Positions 24,591 through 31,089 of a stretch of 31,089 nt of DNA are shown here, piece by piece. Position 1 is the stretch's first letter; each line of letters begins with the position of its first letter. The stretch is from contig CALJDR010000081.1 in NCBI GenBank assembly GCA_938023515.1, forward strand, positions 1-31,089, in the 5' to 3' direction. Source of the stretch: an uncultured Flavobacteriales bacterium. GTDB lineage: Bacteria; Bacteroidota; Bacteroidia; Flavobacteriales; UBA1820. A model generated the notes under the pieces. It was given only the letters and a program-made list of their open reading frames with translations. It searched no databases and was not told the origin of the DNA. The position numbers and the translations under genes were made by a program.

Positions 24591-25877
24591 ATGAAAACCA
24601 TCCTTTATCCCGAAGAGGCCCAGTGGGACGTGCTGTGCGCCCGGCCGAAAGCCGATGTGCAGGCGCTGGAGGCTATTTGCCGGGAGATATTCGAAGATAT
24701 CCGGCAAAACGGCGATGCGGCGCTGGGCAAATATACCGAGCGTTTCGACAAAGCAGCTCTGAAAAATTTCGCGGTAAGCTCCGAAGAATTCGACCGGGCA
24801 GAACAAGCCGTTCCCCAGGAATTGAAAGAGGCTATAAAAGCAGCCAAGGAAAATATCGAAGCGTTCCATCGTTTGCAAATCCCGCAGGAGCACCGGTGGG
24901 AAAACCCGGCCGGGTTCGTTTGCCGGCAGGCTGCCCGCCCGATCGAACGGGTGGGGATCTATGTGCCGGGCGGCAGCGCCCCGCTTTTCTCCACTGTGTT
25001 GATGCTGGCCGTACCGGCGGCGATCGCGGGCTGCCGGGAGGTGGTGATGTGTACCCCGCCTTCCCCAGACGGGCAGGTGAATCCCGTGGTACTCTGGACG
25101 GCACGCCTGTGCGGAGTGACCCGGGTGTTCAAGGCCGGGGGTATTCAGGCTATTTCGGCCATGACTTTCGGGACGGAGACGATCCCGGCAGTCTACAAAA
25201 TATTCGGCCCCGGCAACGGGTATGTGATGGCGGCTAAGCAATTGGCCCAGCGCTACGGGGTGGCGATCGATATGCCGGCAGGGCCTTCGGAGGTGCTGGT
25301 GGTGGCCGACGGGAGCGCCCGGGCCGATTTCGTGGCGGCCGACCTGCTTTCCCAGGCCGAGCACGGGCCGGATAGCCAGGTGCTGCTATTGACCGACCGG
25401 AAAGACTTTCCGCAGACGGTGGAAGCAGAGATTGAAAAACAACTGGCCGCGCTGCCGCGCAAGGGTATTGCGGAAAAAGCGCTGGAGAATTCGCGCATCA
25501 TCGTGATGGAGGATATCGACCGGTGTATGGCCTTTTCTAACCGGTATGCGCCGGAGCACTTGATCCTCTGCGTCCGGGATTATGGGAAACGGGCGGAGGA
25601 AGTGACCAACGCGGGCTCGGTGTTCCTGGGAAACTATTCACCGGAGAGCGCCGGGGATTACGCTTCGGGGACCAACCATACCCTTCCTACCAGCGCGTAT
25701 GCCCGCGCGTACAGCGGAGTGAACGTGGATGCGTTCGTCAAGAAGATCACTTACCAGGAAATATCGGCCGAAGGATTGAAAACCCTCGGGCCGGTGATAG
25801 AAACGATGGCCGGGGCCGAACAGCTCGCGGCACACAAAAATGCGGTATCGGTCAGACTTAAAGCCTTAGAAAAATGA
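24591..25877 (+). CDS. hisD: Histidinol dehydrogenase
   Basis: Oxidises L-histidinol to histidine in two NAD-dependent steps, the last reaction of the pathway. The protein is 428 residues, the normal length. It shows the signature region FGPGNGYVMAAKQLAQRYGVAIDMPAGPSEV, the zinc-binding LLSQAEHGPDSQ, and the catalytic pair Glu322-His323 in APEHL. The end overlaps hisC by ATGA, so translation is coupled. Confidence 0.98.
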   Translation: MKTILYPEEAQWDVLCARPKADVQALEAICREIFEDIRQNGDAALGKYTERFDKAALKNFAVSSEEFDRAEQAVPQELKEAIKAAKENIEAFHRLQIPQEHRWENPAGFVCRQAARPIERVGIYVPGGSAPLFSTVLMLAVPAAIAGCREVVMCTPPSPDGQVNPVVLWTARLCGVTRVFKAGGIQAISAMTFGTETIPAVYKIFGPGNGYVMAAKQLAQRYGVAIDMPAGPSEVLVVADGSARADFVAADLLSQAEHGPDSQVLLLTDRKDFPQTVEAEIEKQLAALPRKGIAEKALENSRIIVMEDIDRCMAFSNRYAPEHLILCVRDYGKRAEEVTNAGSVFLGNYSPESAGDYASGTNHTLPTSAYARAYSGVNVDAFVKKITYQEISAEGLKTLGPVIETMAGAEQLAAHKNAVSVRLKALEK

Positions 25878-26914
25878 TGTTCCCTTTTGAAAACCTGATA
25901 CGGCCCAATATCCGGGCTTTGGAGCCTTACACCTGCGCCCGCGACGAATATGACGGGGACGAGGCGGTATTCCTCGATGCCAACGAAAATCCGTTCGATA
26001 CGGGGTTCAACCGGTATCCGGACCCGCGCCAGCGCGAACTGAAGAAAGTCCTGTCCGGGATAAAAAACGTACCCGCCGAAAAGATCGTGCTGGGCAACGG
26101 GAGCGACGAGATCATCGATATCATCATCCGCAGCATTTGCCGGCCGGGAAAGGATAATATCGTCGTGTTCTCCCCCGGATATTCCATGTACGAGGTATCG
26201 GCCCATATCAATGATGCCGAAGTGCGCAAGCTGGACCTCACGGCGGATTTCCAGCCCGACTGGGCGGGTGCTTTGAAGGCTGCCGATGAAAATACCAAAG
26301 CGGTGTTTGTGGTGAGTCCCAACAATCCGGTGGGCACACCCGTGCCGTTGGCCGATATCGAAGATTTCTGCCGAAAGTTCCCGGCATTCGTGGTGGTGGA
26401 CGAGGCTTATGTGGATTTCTGCCAGGGGGCGTCCGCGGTGATGCTGCTGGACAAATATCCGAACCTTATCGTGCTGCAGACCCTTTCCAAATCCTGGGGC
26501 ATGGCCTCGCTGCGGTTGGGGATGTGCTTTGCGCATCCGTATCTGGCGGGGATATTCTCGAAGGTGAAAGCGCCGTACAATGTGGGCGGTCTGACCCAGC
26601 GCACCGCGCTGGCGATTCTGGCCGACTACCCGGAGTACCGGCGGAAAATGGACGAAATATGTGTGGAGCGCGGCCGATTGGAGCGGATGTTCAAAAACAG
26701 TCCCCTCTTCGACAAAGTACTGCCGTCCCAGGCTAATTTCATTCTGGCCACCAGTCCGCATTTCCGGGCGCTGTACGGTTATCTGACGGAAAACGGAGTG
26801 GTCGTGCGCCTGCGCGACATTCCGCCGCTCATCGCAGGCGGTATGCGCATTACGGTGGGCACGCGGGAGCAGAACGATCGGTTGGAAGAATTGCTGCGCG
26901 CGTTCAGACCTTAA
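25874..26914 (+). CDS. hisC: Histidinol-phosphate aminotransferase
   Basis: PLP-dependent class II aminotransferase that converts imidazole acetol phosphate to histidinol phosphate using glutamate. It has 346 residues, with LDANENPF near the N-terminus, GNGSDEIID, VSPNNPVGTP, DEAYVDF and the PLP-binding Lys206 in TLSKSWG, plus RLGMCFA and the C-terminal RITVGTREQN. Two adjacent ATG codons (25874 and 25877) could start it; the first gives the 4-base overlap with hisD typical of this operon. Confidence 0.97.
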   Translation: MMFPFENLIRPNIRALEPYTCARDEYDGDEAVFLDANENPFDTGFNRYPDPRQRELKKVLSGIKNVPAEKIVLGNGSDEIIDIIIRSICRPGKDNIVVFSPGYSMYEVSAHINDAEVRKLDLTADFQPDWAGALKAADENTKAVFVVSPNNPVGTPVPLADIEDFCRKFPAFVVVDEAYVDFCQGASAVMLLDKYPNLIVLQTLSKSWGMASLRLGMCFAHPYLAGIFSKVKAPYNVGGLTQRTALAILADYPEYRRKMDEICVERGRLERMFKNSPLFDKVLPSQANFILATSPHFRALYGYLTENGVVVRLRDIPPLIAGGMRITVGTREQNDRLEELLRAFRP

Positions 26915-26938
26915 CGGTTTTTAATCTAAATTAGTGAG

Positions 26939-28039
26939 ATGGAAAAAAAGAAGATATTGTTCATAGACCGCGACGGGACGCTCATCCGGGAGCCGGCAGA
27001 TGAGCAGGTGGACAGCCTGTCGAAACTGGAATTCTTTCCGGGTGTGATCGGGGCACTGTCCCGTATCGCAGCAGGGACGGATTACTCTTTGGTGATGGTC
27101 ACTAATCAGGATGGCTTGGGTACGGAGGCGTTTCCGACGGAAACGTTCCTGCCGCCGCACGAATTGATGCTCAAAACTTTCGGGGGCGAAGGTATACGGT
27201 TCGACGAGGTATTGATCGACGAGAGTTTTCCGGCCGACAATTCCCCCCGGCGCAAACCCCGGACCGGGATGGTGGACAAATACCTGAACGAGATGCTCGA
27301 CCGGGAGAACAGCTATGTGATCGGCGACCGCCGGACGGATATGGAGTTAGCGGTCAATATGGGTATAAAGGGCTTTTATTTAGGGCCTGAAGAGGACGTG
27401 AGAGATATCCCCGGCGCGATAGCCGCAGGCAGTTGGAAAGAGATCGCCGATGCGGTGATCGCCGGTGCGCGGAAAGTTTCGGTACGGCGCACTACGTCAG
27501 AGACGGACGTGCAGGTGATGCTGGACTTGAACGGCAGCGGAAAAGGCGAAATAAGTACCGGGATCGGTTTTTTCGACCATATGCTCGACCAGATAGCCCG
27601 TCATGGGGGGATAGACCTCAGTGTGAAGGTGAAGGGCGATCTGGAGGTCGACGAGCACCACACGATAGAAGATACGGCCCTGGTGCTGGGTGAGTGTTTT
27701 GCCCAGGCTTTGGGGAGCAAGAAAGGCATCGAACGGTATGGTTACTGCCTTCCGATGGACGAATCGAGGGCGGAGGTGCTGCTGGATTTCGGCGGACGGT
27801 ATGCGCTGGTGTGGGATGTGGAACTTGCCCGGGAATACGTGGGGGATTTCCCTACCGAAATGACCCGGCATTTTTTCGATTCCTTTGCCCAGGCGGCCAA
27901 GGCCAACCTGCACGTAAAGGCTTCGGGAGAGAACACCCACCATGTGATAGAGGCTGTGTTCAAGGCTTTTGCCCGGGCTGTTAAGATGGCTGTGGCCCGT
28001 ACCGGCGGAGGGATTCCTTCGTCAAAAGGAGTGATATAA
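26939..28039 (+). CDS. hisB: Bifunctional histidinol-phosphatase / imidazoleglycerol-phosphate dehydratase
   Basis: Two-domain enzyme of 366 residues. Residues 1-170 are a HAD-type phosphatase (FIDRDGTL with Asp10 and Asp12, VMVTNQDGLGT, GDRRTDMELA) acting on histidinol phosphate. Residues of about 177-366 are the dehydratase, with metal-binding FFDHMLDQIARHGG and DEHHTIEDTALVLGE and the later HHVIEAVFKAFARA. In the phosphatase the Cys/His zinc loop known from E. coli (CxHx5CxC) is replaced by DESFPADNSPR. As I recall, Bacteroides HisB also lacks it, so the change looks lineage-wide rather than damaging. hisH starts four bases after the stop. Confidence 0.97.
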   Translation: MEKKKILFIDRDGTLIREPADEQVDSLSKLEFFPGVIGALSRIAAGTDYSLVMVTNQDGLGTEAFPTETFLPPHELMLKTFGGEGIRFDEVLIDESFPADNSPRRKPRTGMVDKYLNEMLDRENSYVIGDRRTDMELAVNMGIKGFYLGPEEDVRDIPGAIAAGSWKEIADAVIAGARKVSVRRTTSETDVQVMLDLNGSGKGEISTGIGFFDHMLDQIARHGGIDLSVKVKGDLEVDEHHTIEDTALVLGECFAQALGSKKGIERYGYCLPMDESRAEVLLDFGGRYALVWDVELAREYVGDFPTEMTRHFFDSFAQAAKANLHVKASGENTHHVIEAVFKAFARAVKMAVARTGGGIPSSKGVI

Positions 28040-28043
28040 GAAT

Positions 28044-28655
28044 ATGGATGTAGCGATCGTAGATTACGGGGCGGGGAACGTATTTTCTGTAGCGACGGCC
28101 CTGGAAAGGCTGGGTGCGCGGGTAACGGTGACCGCCGATGAGAAAAAAATACGGGATGCTTCGCGGGTGGTCTTTCCCGGAGTGGGGCAGGCTTCGGCCG
28201 CGATGGAGCATTTGAAAAATACGGGATTAGACGCGCTGATCCCCCGGCTCACGCAGCCTGTGCTGGGAATATGTCTGGGGATGCAATTAATGTGCCGTCG
28301 GACGGAAGAAGGCGATACGGATGGGCTGGGAATATTCCCGCTGGCGGTCGAACGGTTTCCCGAAGGGCCGGTAAAACTCAAAATCCCCCATATGGGATGG
28401 AATACCGTCGAAGGGCTCCGCACGGGGCTGTTCGAAGGGGTAGCGGCCGGCAACCGGATGTATTTCGTGCATTCGTATTTTGTGCCGGACAGCCCGGATA
28501 CGGCGGCCCGGACGGTATACGGACAGCCGTTCGCCTCGGCAGTGGCGCGGGACAATTTTTTCGGGTGCCAGTTCCATCCGGAAAAATCTTCGGCGGCCGG
28601 GCGGCGTGTGTTGGAGAATTTTTTGGCAAAAGACCTTGAAAAACGGATAGGATGA
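28044..28655 (+). CDS. hisH: Imidazole glycerol phosphate synthase, glutaminase subunit
   Basis: Class I glutamine amidotransferase that releases ammonia for HisF. It has 203 residues with the N-terminal DYGAGN, the nucleophile Cys77 in GICLGMQLM, GWN at 118-120 and the catalytic pair His178/Glu180 in FHPEKS. The last codons overlap hisA by ATGA. HisH and HisF normally form a heterodimer with an ammonia tunnel; hisA lies between their genes here, a common order. Confidence 0.97.
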   Translation: MDVAIVDYGAGNVFSVATALERLGARVTVTADEKKIRDASRVVFPGVGQASAAMEHLKNTGLDALIPRLTQPVLGICLGMQLMCRRTEEGDTDGLGIFPLAVERFPEGPVKLKIPHMGWNTVEGLRTGLFEGVAAGNRMYFVHSYFVPDSPDTAARTVYGQPFASAVARDNFFGCQFHPEKSSAAGRRVLENFLAKDLEKRIG

Positions 28656-29371
28656 TCGTAATACCAGCTATAGACATTATCGGTGGGCGCTGTGTCCGCC
28701 TGACCAAAGGGGACTATTCGGCCTGTAAAGTGTACGGGGACGACCCGGTGGAGATCGCCAAAGGCTATGCCGACGCGGGATTTACCCGGCTCCATGTGGT
28801 CGACCTGGACGGAGCGAAAGCCTCCGGGGTGGTCAACCTGCCGGTGCTGGAAAAAATATGCGCTTCCACGCCGCTGGCGGTGGATTTCGGCGGAGGGATC
28901 AAATCCGATGCCGACCTGACCCGTGTGTTCGGGGCAGGGGCTGCGATGGCCTGTATCGGGAGTGTGGCCGTGACCGATGCGGAGATGGTCCGCGGCTGGC
29001 TGGAGCGTTATTCGGGAGACCGTATCATCGTCGGGGCCGACGTGAAAGACGACAAGGTGTGTATTCACGGTTGGAAAACAGTGACGGACACGACAATTTT
29101 CGACCTGGCCCAGATGTATAGCCCCCATCTAAAATACTTGATGTGTACGGATATCGCACGGGACGGGATGCTGCAGGGGCCTTCGCTGGACCTTTACCGG
29201 CACATTTTGGAACGTCTGCCCGGTATCCGTCTGATCGCTTCGGGCGGGGTGAGCGGAGAACAGGACATGGAAGAACTCGACCGTCTGGGCGTACCGGAGG
29301 TCATCGTCGGGAAAGCCATCTACGAGGGGCGGATAACCCTCGAACGGCTCGTACAGTACCAAAACAAATAA
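28652..29371 (+). CDS. hisA: ProFAR isomerase
   Basis: Phosphoribosylformimino-5-aminoimidazole carboxamide ribotide isomerase, a 239-residue (beta/alpha)8 barrel. It opens with PAIDIIGGRCVRL containing the catalytic Asp8. The halves of the barrel each carry a phosphate-binding loop (DFGGGIKS and ASGGVSGEQD), and VGADVKDDKV holds the second acidic site. It overlaps hisH by four bases; hisF starts 11 bases after its stop. Confidence 0.97.
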   Translation: MIVIPAIDIIGGRCVRLTKGDYSACKVYGDDPVEIAKGYADAGFTRLHVVDLDGAKASGVVNLPVLEKICASTPLAVDFGGGIKSDADLTRVFGAGAAMACIGSVAVTDAEMVRGWLERYSGDRIIVGADVKDDKVCIHGWKTVTDTTIFDLAQMYSPHLKYLMCTDIARDGMLQGPSLDLYRHILERLPGIRLIASGGVSGEQDMEELDRLGVPEVIVGKAIYEGRITLERLVQYQNK

Positions 29372-29382
29372 AGGATAAAGAT

Positions 29383-30138
29383 ATGCTGGCCAAAAGGATC
29401 ATCCCGTGCCTGGACGTGAAGGATGGGCGTACGGTAAAAGGAACGAATTTCGTCGGCCTGCGGGATGCGGGCGATATCGTGGAATTGGCTTCCCGGTACA
29501 GTGCCGAGGGGGCGGACGAACTGGTTTTCCTCGATATTACCGCCAGTGCCGACCGTCGGGGGACGATGCTTTCCTGGGTGGAGGATGTGGCGCGGGCGAT
29601 CGATATTCCCTTTACCGTGGGAGGGGGGATAAGTTCGGAAGCCGACGTGGAGGCTCTGCTGGGCCGCGGGGCGGACAAGATATCGATCAATTCGTCCGCG
29701 CTGGCCGATCCGGGACTGATCGACCGGCTGGCCCGGAGTTTCGGAAGCCAGTGCGTAGTAGTAGCCATCGACGCTCATTACGTAGATGCCGGATGGGCGG
29801 TGTATTCCAAGGGGGGCCGTGAACGGACGGATAAAGAGCTCTTTTCCTGGGCTGGGGAGGCCTGTGGCCGGGGCGCGGGGGAGATCCTTTTCACCTCGAT
29901 GGATCACGACGGGACCAACAAGGGATTTGCCTGTGAAGCTACGGCACGCATTTCGGACAGCGTGTCCGTGCCGGTGATCGCTTCGGGCGGGGCAGGCTCT
30001 TTGGAGACGTTCTACGATGCGTTCGACAAAGGCCATGCGGATGCTGCATTGGCGGCGGGGGTCTTCCATTTCGGTAAGCTCACCGTCGGGCAGGTAAAAG
30101 AATATCTGGCTGGGCGGGGAATCCCAGTGCGGATTTGA
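29383..30138 (+). CDS. hisF: Imidazole glycerol phosphate synthase, cyclase subunit
   Basis: 251-residue (beta/alpha)8 barrel paralogous to HisA. With HisH it turns PRFAR and ammonia into imidazole glycerol phosphate and AICAR, the latter returning to purine synthesis. It starts at ATG 29383 with RIIPCLDVKDGRTVKG (Asp11); a longer in-frame reading beginning at 29143 lies inside hisA and was rejected. The second catalytic Asp is in VVAIDAHYVDAGW, and phosphate loops are VGGGISSE and ASGGAGS. It is followed by 217 non-coding bases, unlike every other junction in the operon. Confidence 0.97.
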   Translation: MLAKRIIPCLDVKDGRTVKGTNFVGLRDAGDIVELASRYSAEGADELVFLDITASADRRGTMLSWVEDVARAIDIPFTVGGGISSEADVEALLGRGADKISINSSALADPGLIDRLARSFGSQCVVVAIDAHYVDAGWAVYSKGGRERTDKELFSWAGEACGRGAGEILFTSMDHDGTNKGFACEATARISDSVSVPVIASGGAGSLETFYDAFDKGHADAALAAGVFHFGKLTVGQVKEYLAGRGIPVRI

Positions 30139-30186
30139 CAAATAGTTCCTTTTAAGGCGAGGCAGCTGTGTTTGCGAGCGATCAGT

Positions 30187-30235
30187 CCCACAAGGGGCGA
30201 AACACGACGCCCAATATTTCTAAGCCCCTTGTGGG
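30187..30235. repeat. 12-bp inverted repeat with 25-base loop
   Basis: CCCACAAGGGGC (30187-30198) and GCCCCTTGTGGG (30224-30235) are perfect complements. A second possible pairing, GACGCCC (30206-30212) with GGGCGTC (30234-30240), competes for part of the right arm. No T-run follows. Confidence 0.8.
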
Positions 30236-30268
30236 GCGTCTAAGAGCGAAGTAAACCATTCTGCCGAA

Positions 30269-30320
30269 GCAAAAGCTCGTTTTCTTTGCCGCTTTCTTTT
30301 GGAGCGGCAAAAGAAAGCGG
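30269..30320 (+). repeat. 52-base palindromic element, copy 1
   Basis: A 20-base lead (GCAAAAGCTCGTTTTCTTTG) is followed by a perfect 13-bp hairpin, CCGCTTTCTTTTG and CAAAAGAAAGCGG, around a 6-base loop. A second copy of the same 52-base length lies inverted at 31037-31088. The lead and inner stem are nearly identical; the three outer stem pairs differ but remain paired. Confidence 0.88.
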
Positions 30321-30355
30321 AAATAACGAACGATAAAATAATACATAAAATAGAA

Positions 30356-30970
30356 ATGAAAATAACCGTAGACACCTCACAACTAAAATACGACGAAAAA
30401 GGCCTGATACCGGCCATCGTGCAGGATGCCGATACCCGGGTAGTGCTCATGCAGGCGTATATGAATGCAGAATCCCTGAAAAAGACCCTCGAAACAGGCA
30501 AAGCCTGCTTCTTCAGCCGGTCCCGGGGAAAACTGTGGACCAAAGGGGAGGAAAGCGGGCATTTCCTGCTGGTAAAGGATATCCTGGCTGACTGCGACAA
30601 CGACAGCCTGCTGGTCAAAGCCACTCCGGTAGGCCCTACATGCCATACGGGGGCGGATACGTGCTGGAAAGAAGAGAATACGCCGGCCGATTTCCTGTTC
30701 TATCTGGAGGATTTTTTGCAAAAGCGCAGCAAAGACGACCCTTCGGAATCGTACACGGCGCGCCTGATTGCCCGGGGCATCAACAAAGTAGCCCAAAAGG
30801 TAGGAGAAGAGGCGGTCGAGGTCGTGATCGAAGCCAAGGACGACAACGAAGACCTGTTCCTGAACGAATGTGCCGATCTGATGTACCATTATATCGTCCT
30901 GCTGGTGGCCAAGGGCTATAAACTCCAAGATGTGATCGGGGTGTTGGAAGGTCGGCATCATAAAAAATAA
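30356..30970 (+). CDS. hisIE: Bifunctional PR-AMP cyclohydrolase / PR-ATP pyrophosphatase
   Basis: 204-residue fusion carrying out steps two and three of the pathway. The HisI half (about 1-110) has the metal and substrate motif DCDNDSLLVKATPVGPTCHTGADTCW and SRSRGKLWTKGEESG. The HisE half (about 115-204) has INKVAQKVGEEAVEVVIEAK and ECADLMYHYIVLL, its MazG-like helices with acidic metal ligands. It starts at ATG 30356; a TTG at 30299 would begin inside the palindromic element and was rejected. As the last his gene it completes the pathway, but the repeat-filled gap leaves it loosely joined to hisF. Confidence 0.96.
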   Translation: MKITVDTSQLKYDEKGLIPAIVQDADTRVVLMQAYMNAESLKKTLETGKACFFSRSRGKLWTKGEESGHFLLVKDILADCDNDSLLVKATPVGPTCHTGADTCWKEENTPADFLFYLEDFLQKRSKDDPSESYTARLIARGINKVAQKVGEEAVEVVIEAKDDNEDLFLNECADLMYHYIVLLVAKGYKLQDVIGVLEGRHHKK

Positions 30971-31036
30971 CCGGCGGGGATAATTCGTCGGATTTTACCG
31001 CAAGGCGTTTTCTCCCGCCCTGCTCGGGCACGGGCT

Positions 31037-31088
31037 TAACTTTCTTTTGTCTTGCCAAAAGAAAGTTACAAAGAAAACTCGCTTTTGC
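31037..31088 (-). repeat. 52-base palindromic element, copy 2 (inverted)
   Basis: Read on the minus strand from 31088: the lead GCAAAAGCGAGTTTTCTTTG, then TAACTTTCTTTTG and CAAAAGAAAGTTA around a 6-base loop. It matches copy 1 at 40 of 52 positions. The hairpin arms are perfect in both copies although the outer three pairs changed from CCG/CGG to TAA/TTA. The window ends one base beyond it. Bases 30971-31036 hold nothing I can identify. Confidence 0.88.
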
Positions 31089-31089
31089 C

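Larger units (their letters stand above)
30139..30355. other. hisF-hisIE gap filled with palindromic repeats
   Basis: 217 bases inside an operon whose other junctions are 4-base overlaps or gaps of 24 bases or fewer. It contains the inverted repeat at 30187-30235 and the 52-base palindromic element at 30269-30320. No gene or T-tailed terminator is seen, so read-through into hisIE is expected. Confidence 0.8.

Noticed and set aside
29143..29382. An 80-residue N-terminal extension of HisF
   Set aside because: It lies in another frame of hisA. HisF proteins begin at MLAKRIIPCLDVK, which matches the ATG at 29383.
30299..30355. A longer hisIE start at a TTG
   Set aside because: It would start inside the 52-base hairpin and add unconserved residues; the ATG at 30356 gives the normal length.
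1..31089. CRISPR arrays, insertion sequences, phage genes or toxin-antitoxin pairs
   Set aside because: I found no regularly spaced repeats, transposase or integrase genes, phage proteins or small toxin-antitoxin pairs in either strand.

Overview
The window looks like a Bacteroidales chromosome, possibly Alistipes-like or another Rikenellaceae because coding GC is above 50 percent; the genus is inference. Supporting signs are the Bacteroidetes -7 promoter box TAnnTTTG upstream of about a dozen genes, a lipoprotein with charged residues after the lipid Cys, DUF4293 and DUF3078 proteins, and a fused hisIE. Bases 1-47 are not genomic. They are an Illumina Nextera adapter with its i5 index, so the left end is a raw contig edge. 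The right end stops one base past a palindromic repeat.

Layout. 48-3535 (minus): three tandem GH18 genes, the first cut by the contig edge. 3595-5250 (minus): glucose-6-phosphate isomerase. 5379-9617: comF, a DUF4293 membrane protein (minus), dxs and a DUF3078 outer-membrane protein. 9733-11336: prs and ribosomal protein L25. 11519-14450: an ArnT-like polyprenyl-linked glycosyltransferase converging on a minus-strand pair (LAB_N membrane protein and GT2), a plausible three-part envelope glycosylation module. 14827-16372: a LiaF-like membrane protein and a membrane-anchored LytTR regulator. 16672-19130: a translationally coupled radical SAM/SPASM-like enzyme and GT1 glycosyltransferase. 19161-23154: a TPR membrane regulator with a C-terminal HTH, a small secreted protein and a secreted ChaN/EreA-like protein. 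23258-23340: tRNA-Leu(CAG) on the minus strand.

23499-30970 is a complete histidine operon, hisG-D-C-B-H-A-F-IE. It begins with a strong promoter, a 14-codon leader peptide with five His codons and a terminator/antiterminator pair, which is a classic translational attenuator. hisIE is set apart from hisF by 217 bases of palindromic repeats. A second copy of one of these repeats lies inverted after hisIE, and its hairpin stem differs by three compensatory base pairs.

The best leads are the his attenuator, the covarying 52-base repeat, the radical SAM-GT1 pair with its regulator, and the GT83/LAB_N/GT2 module.
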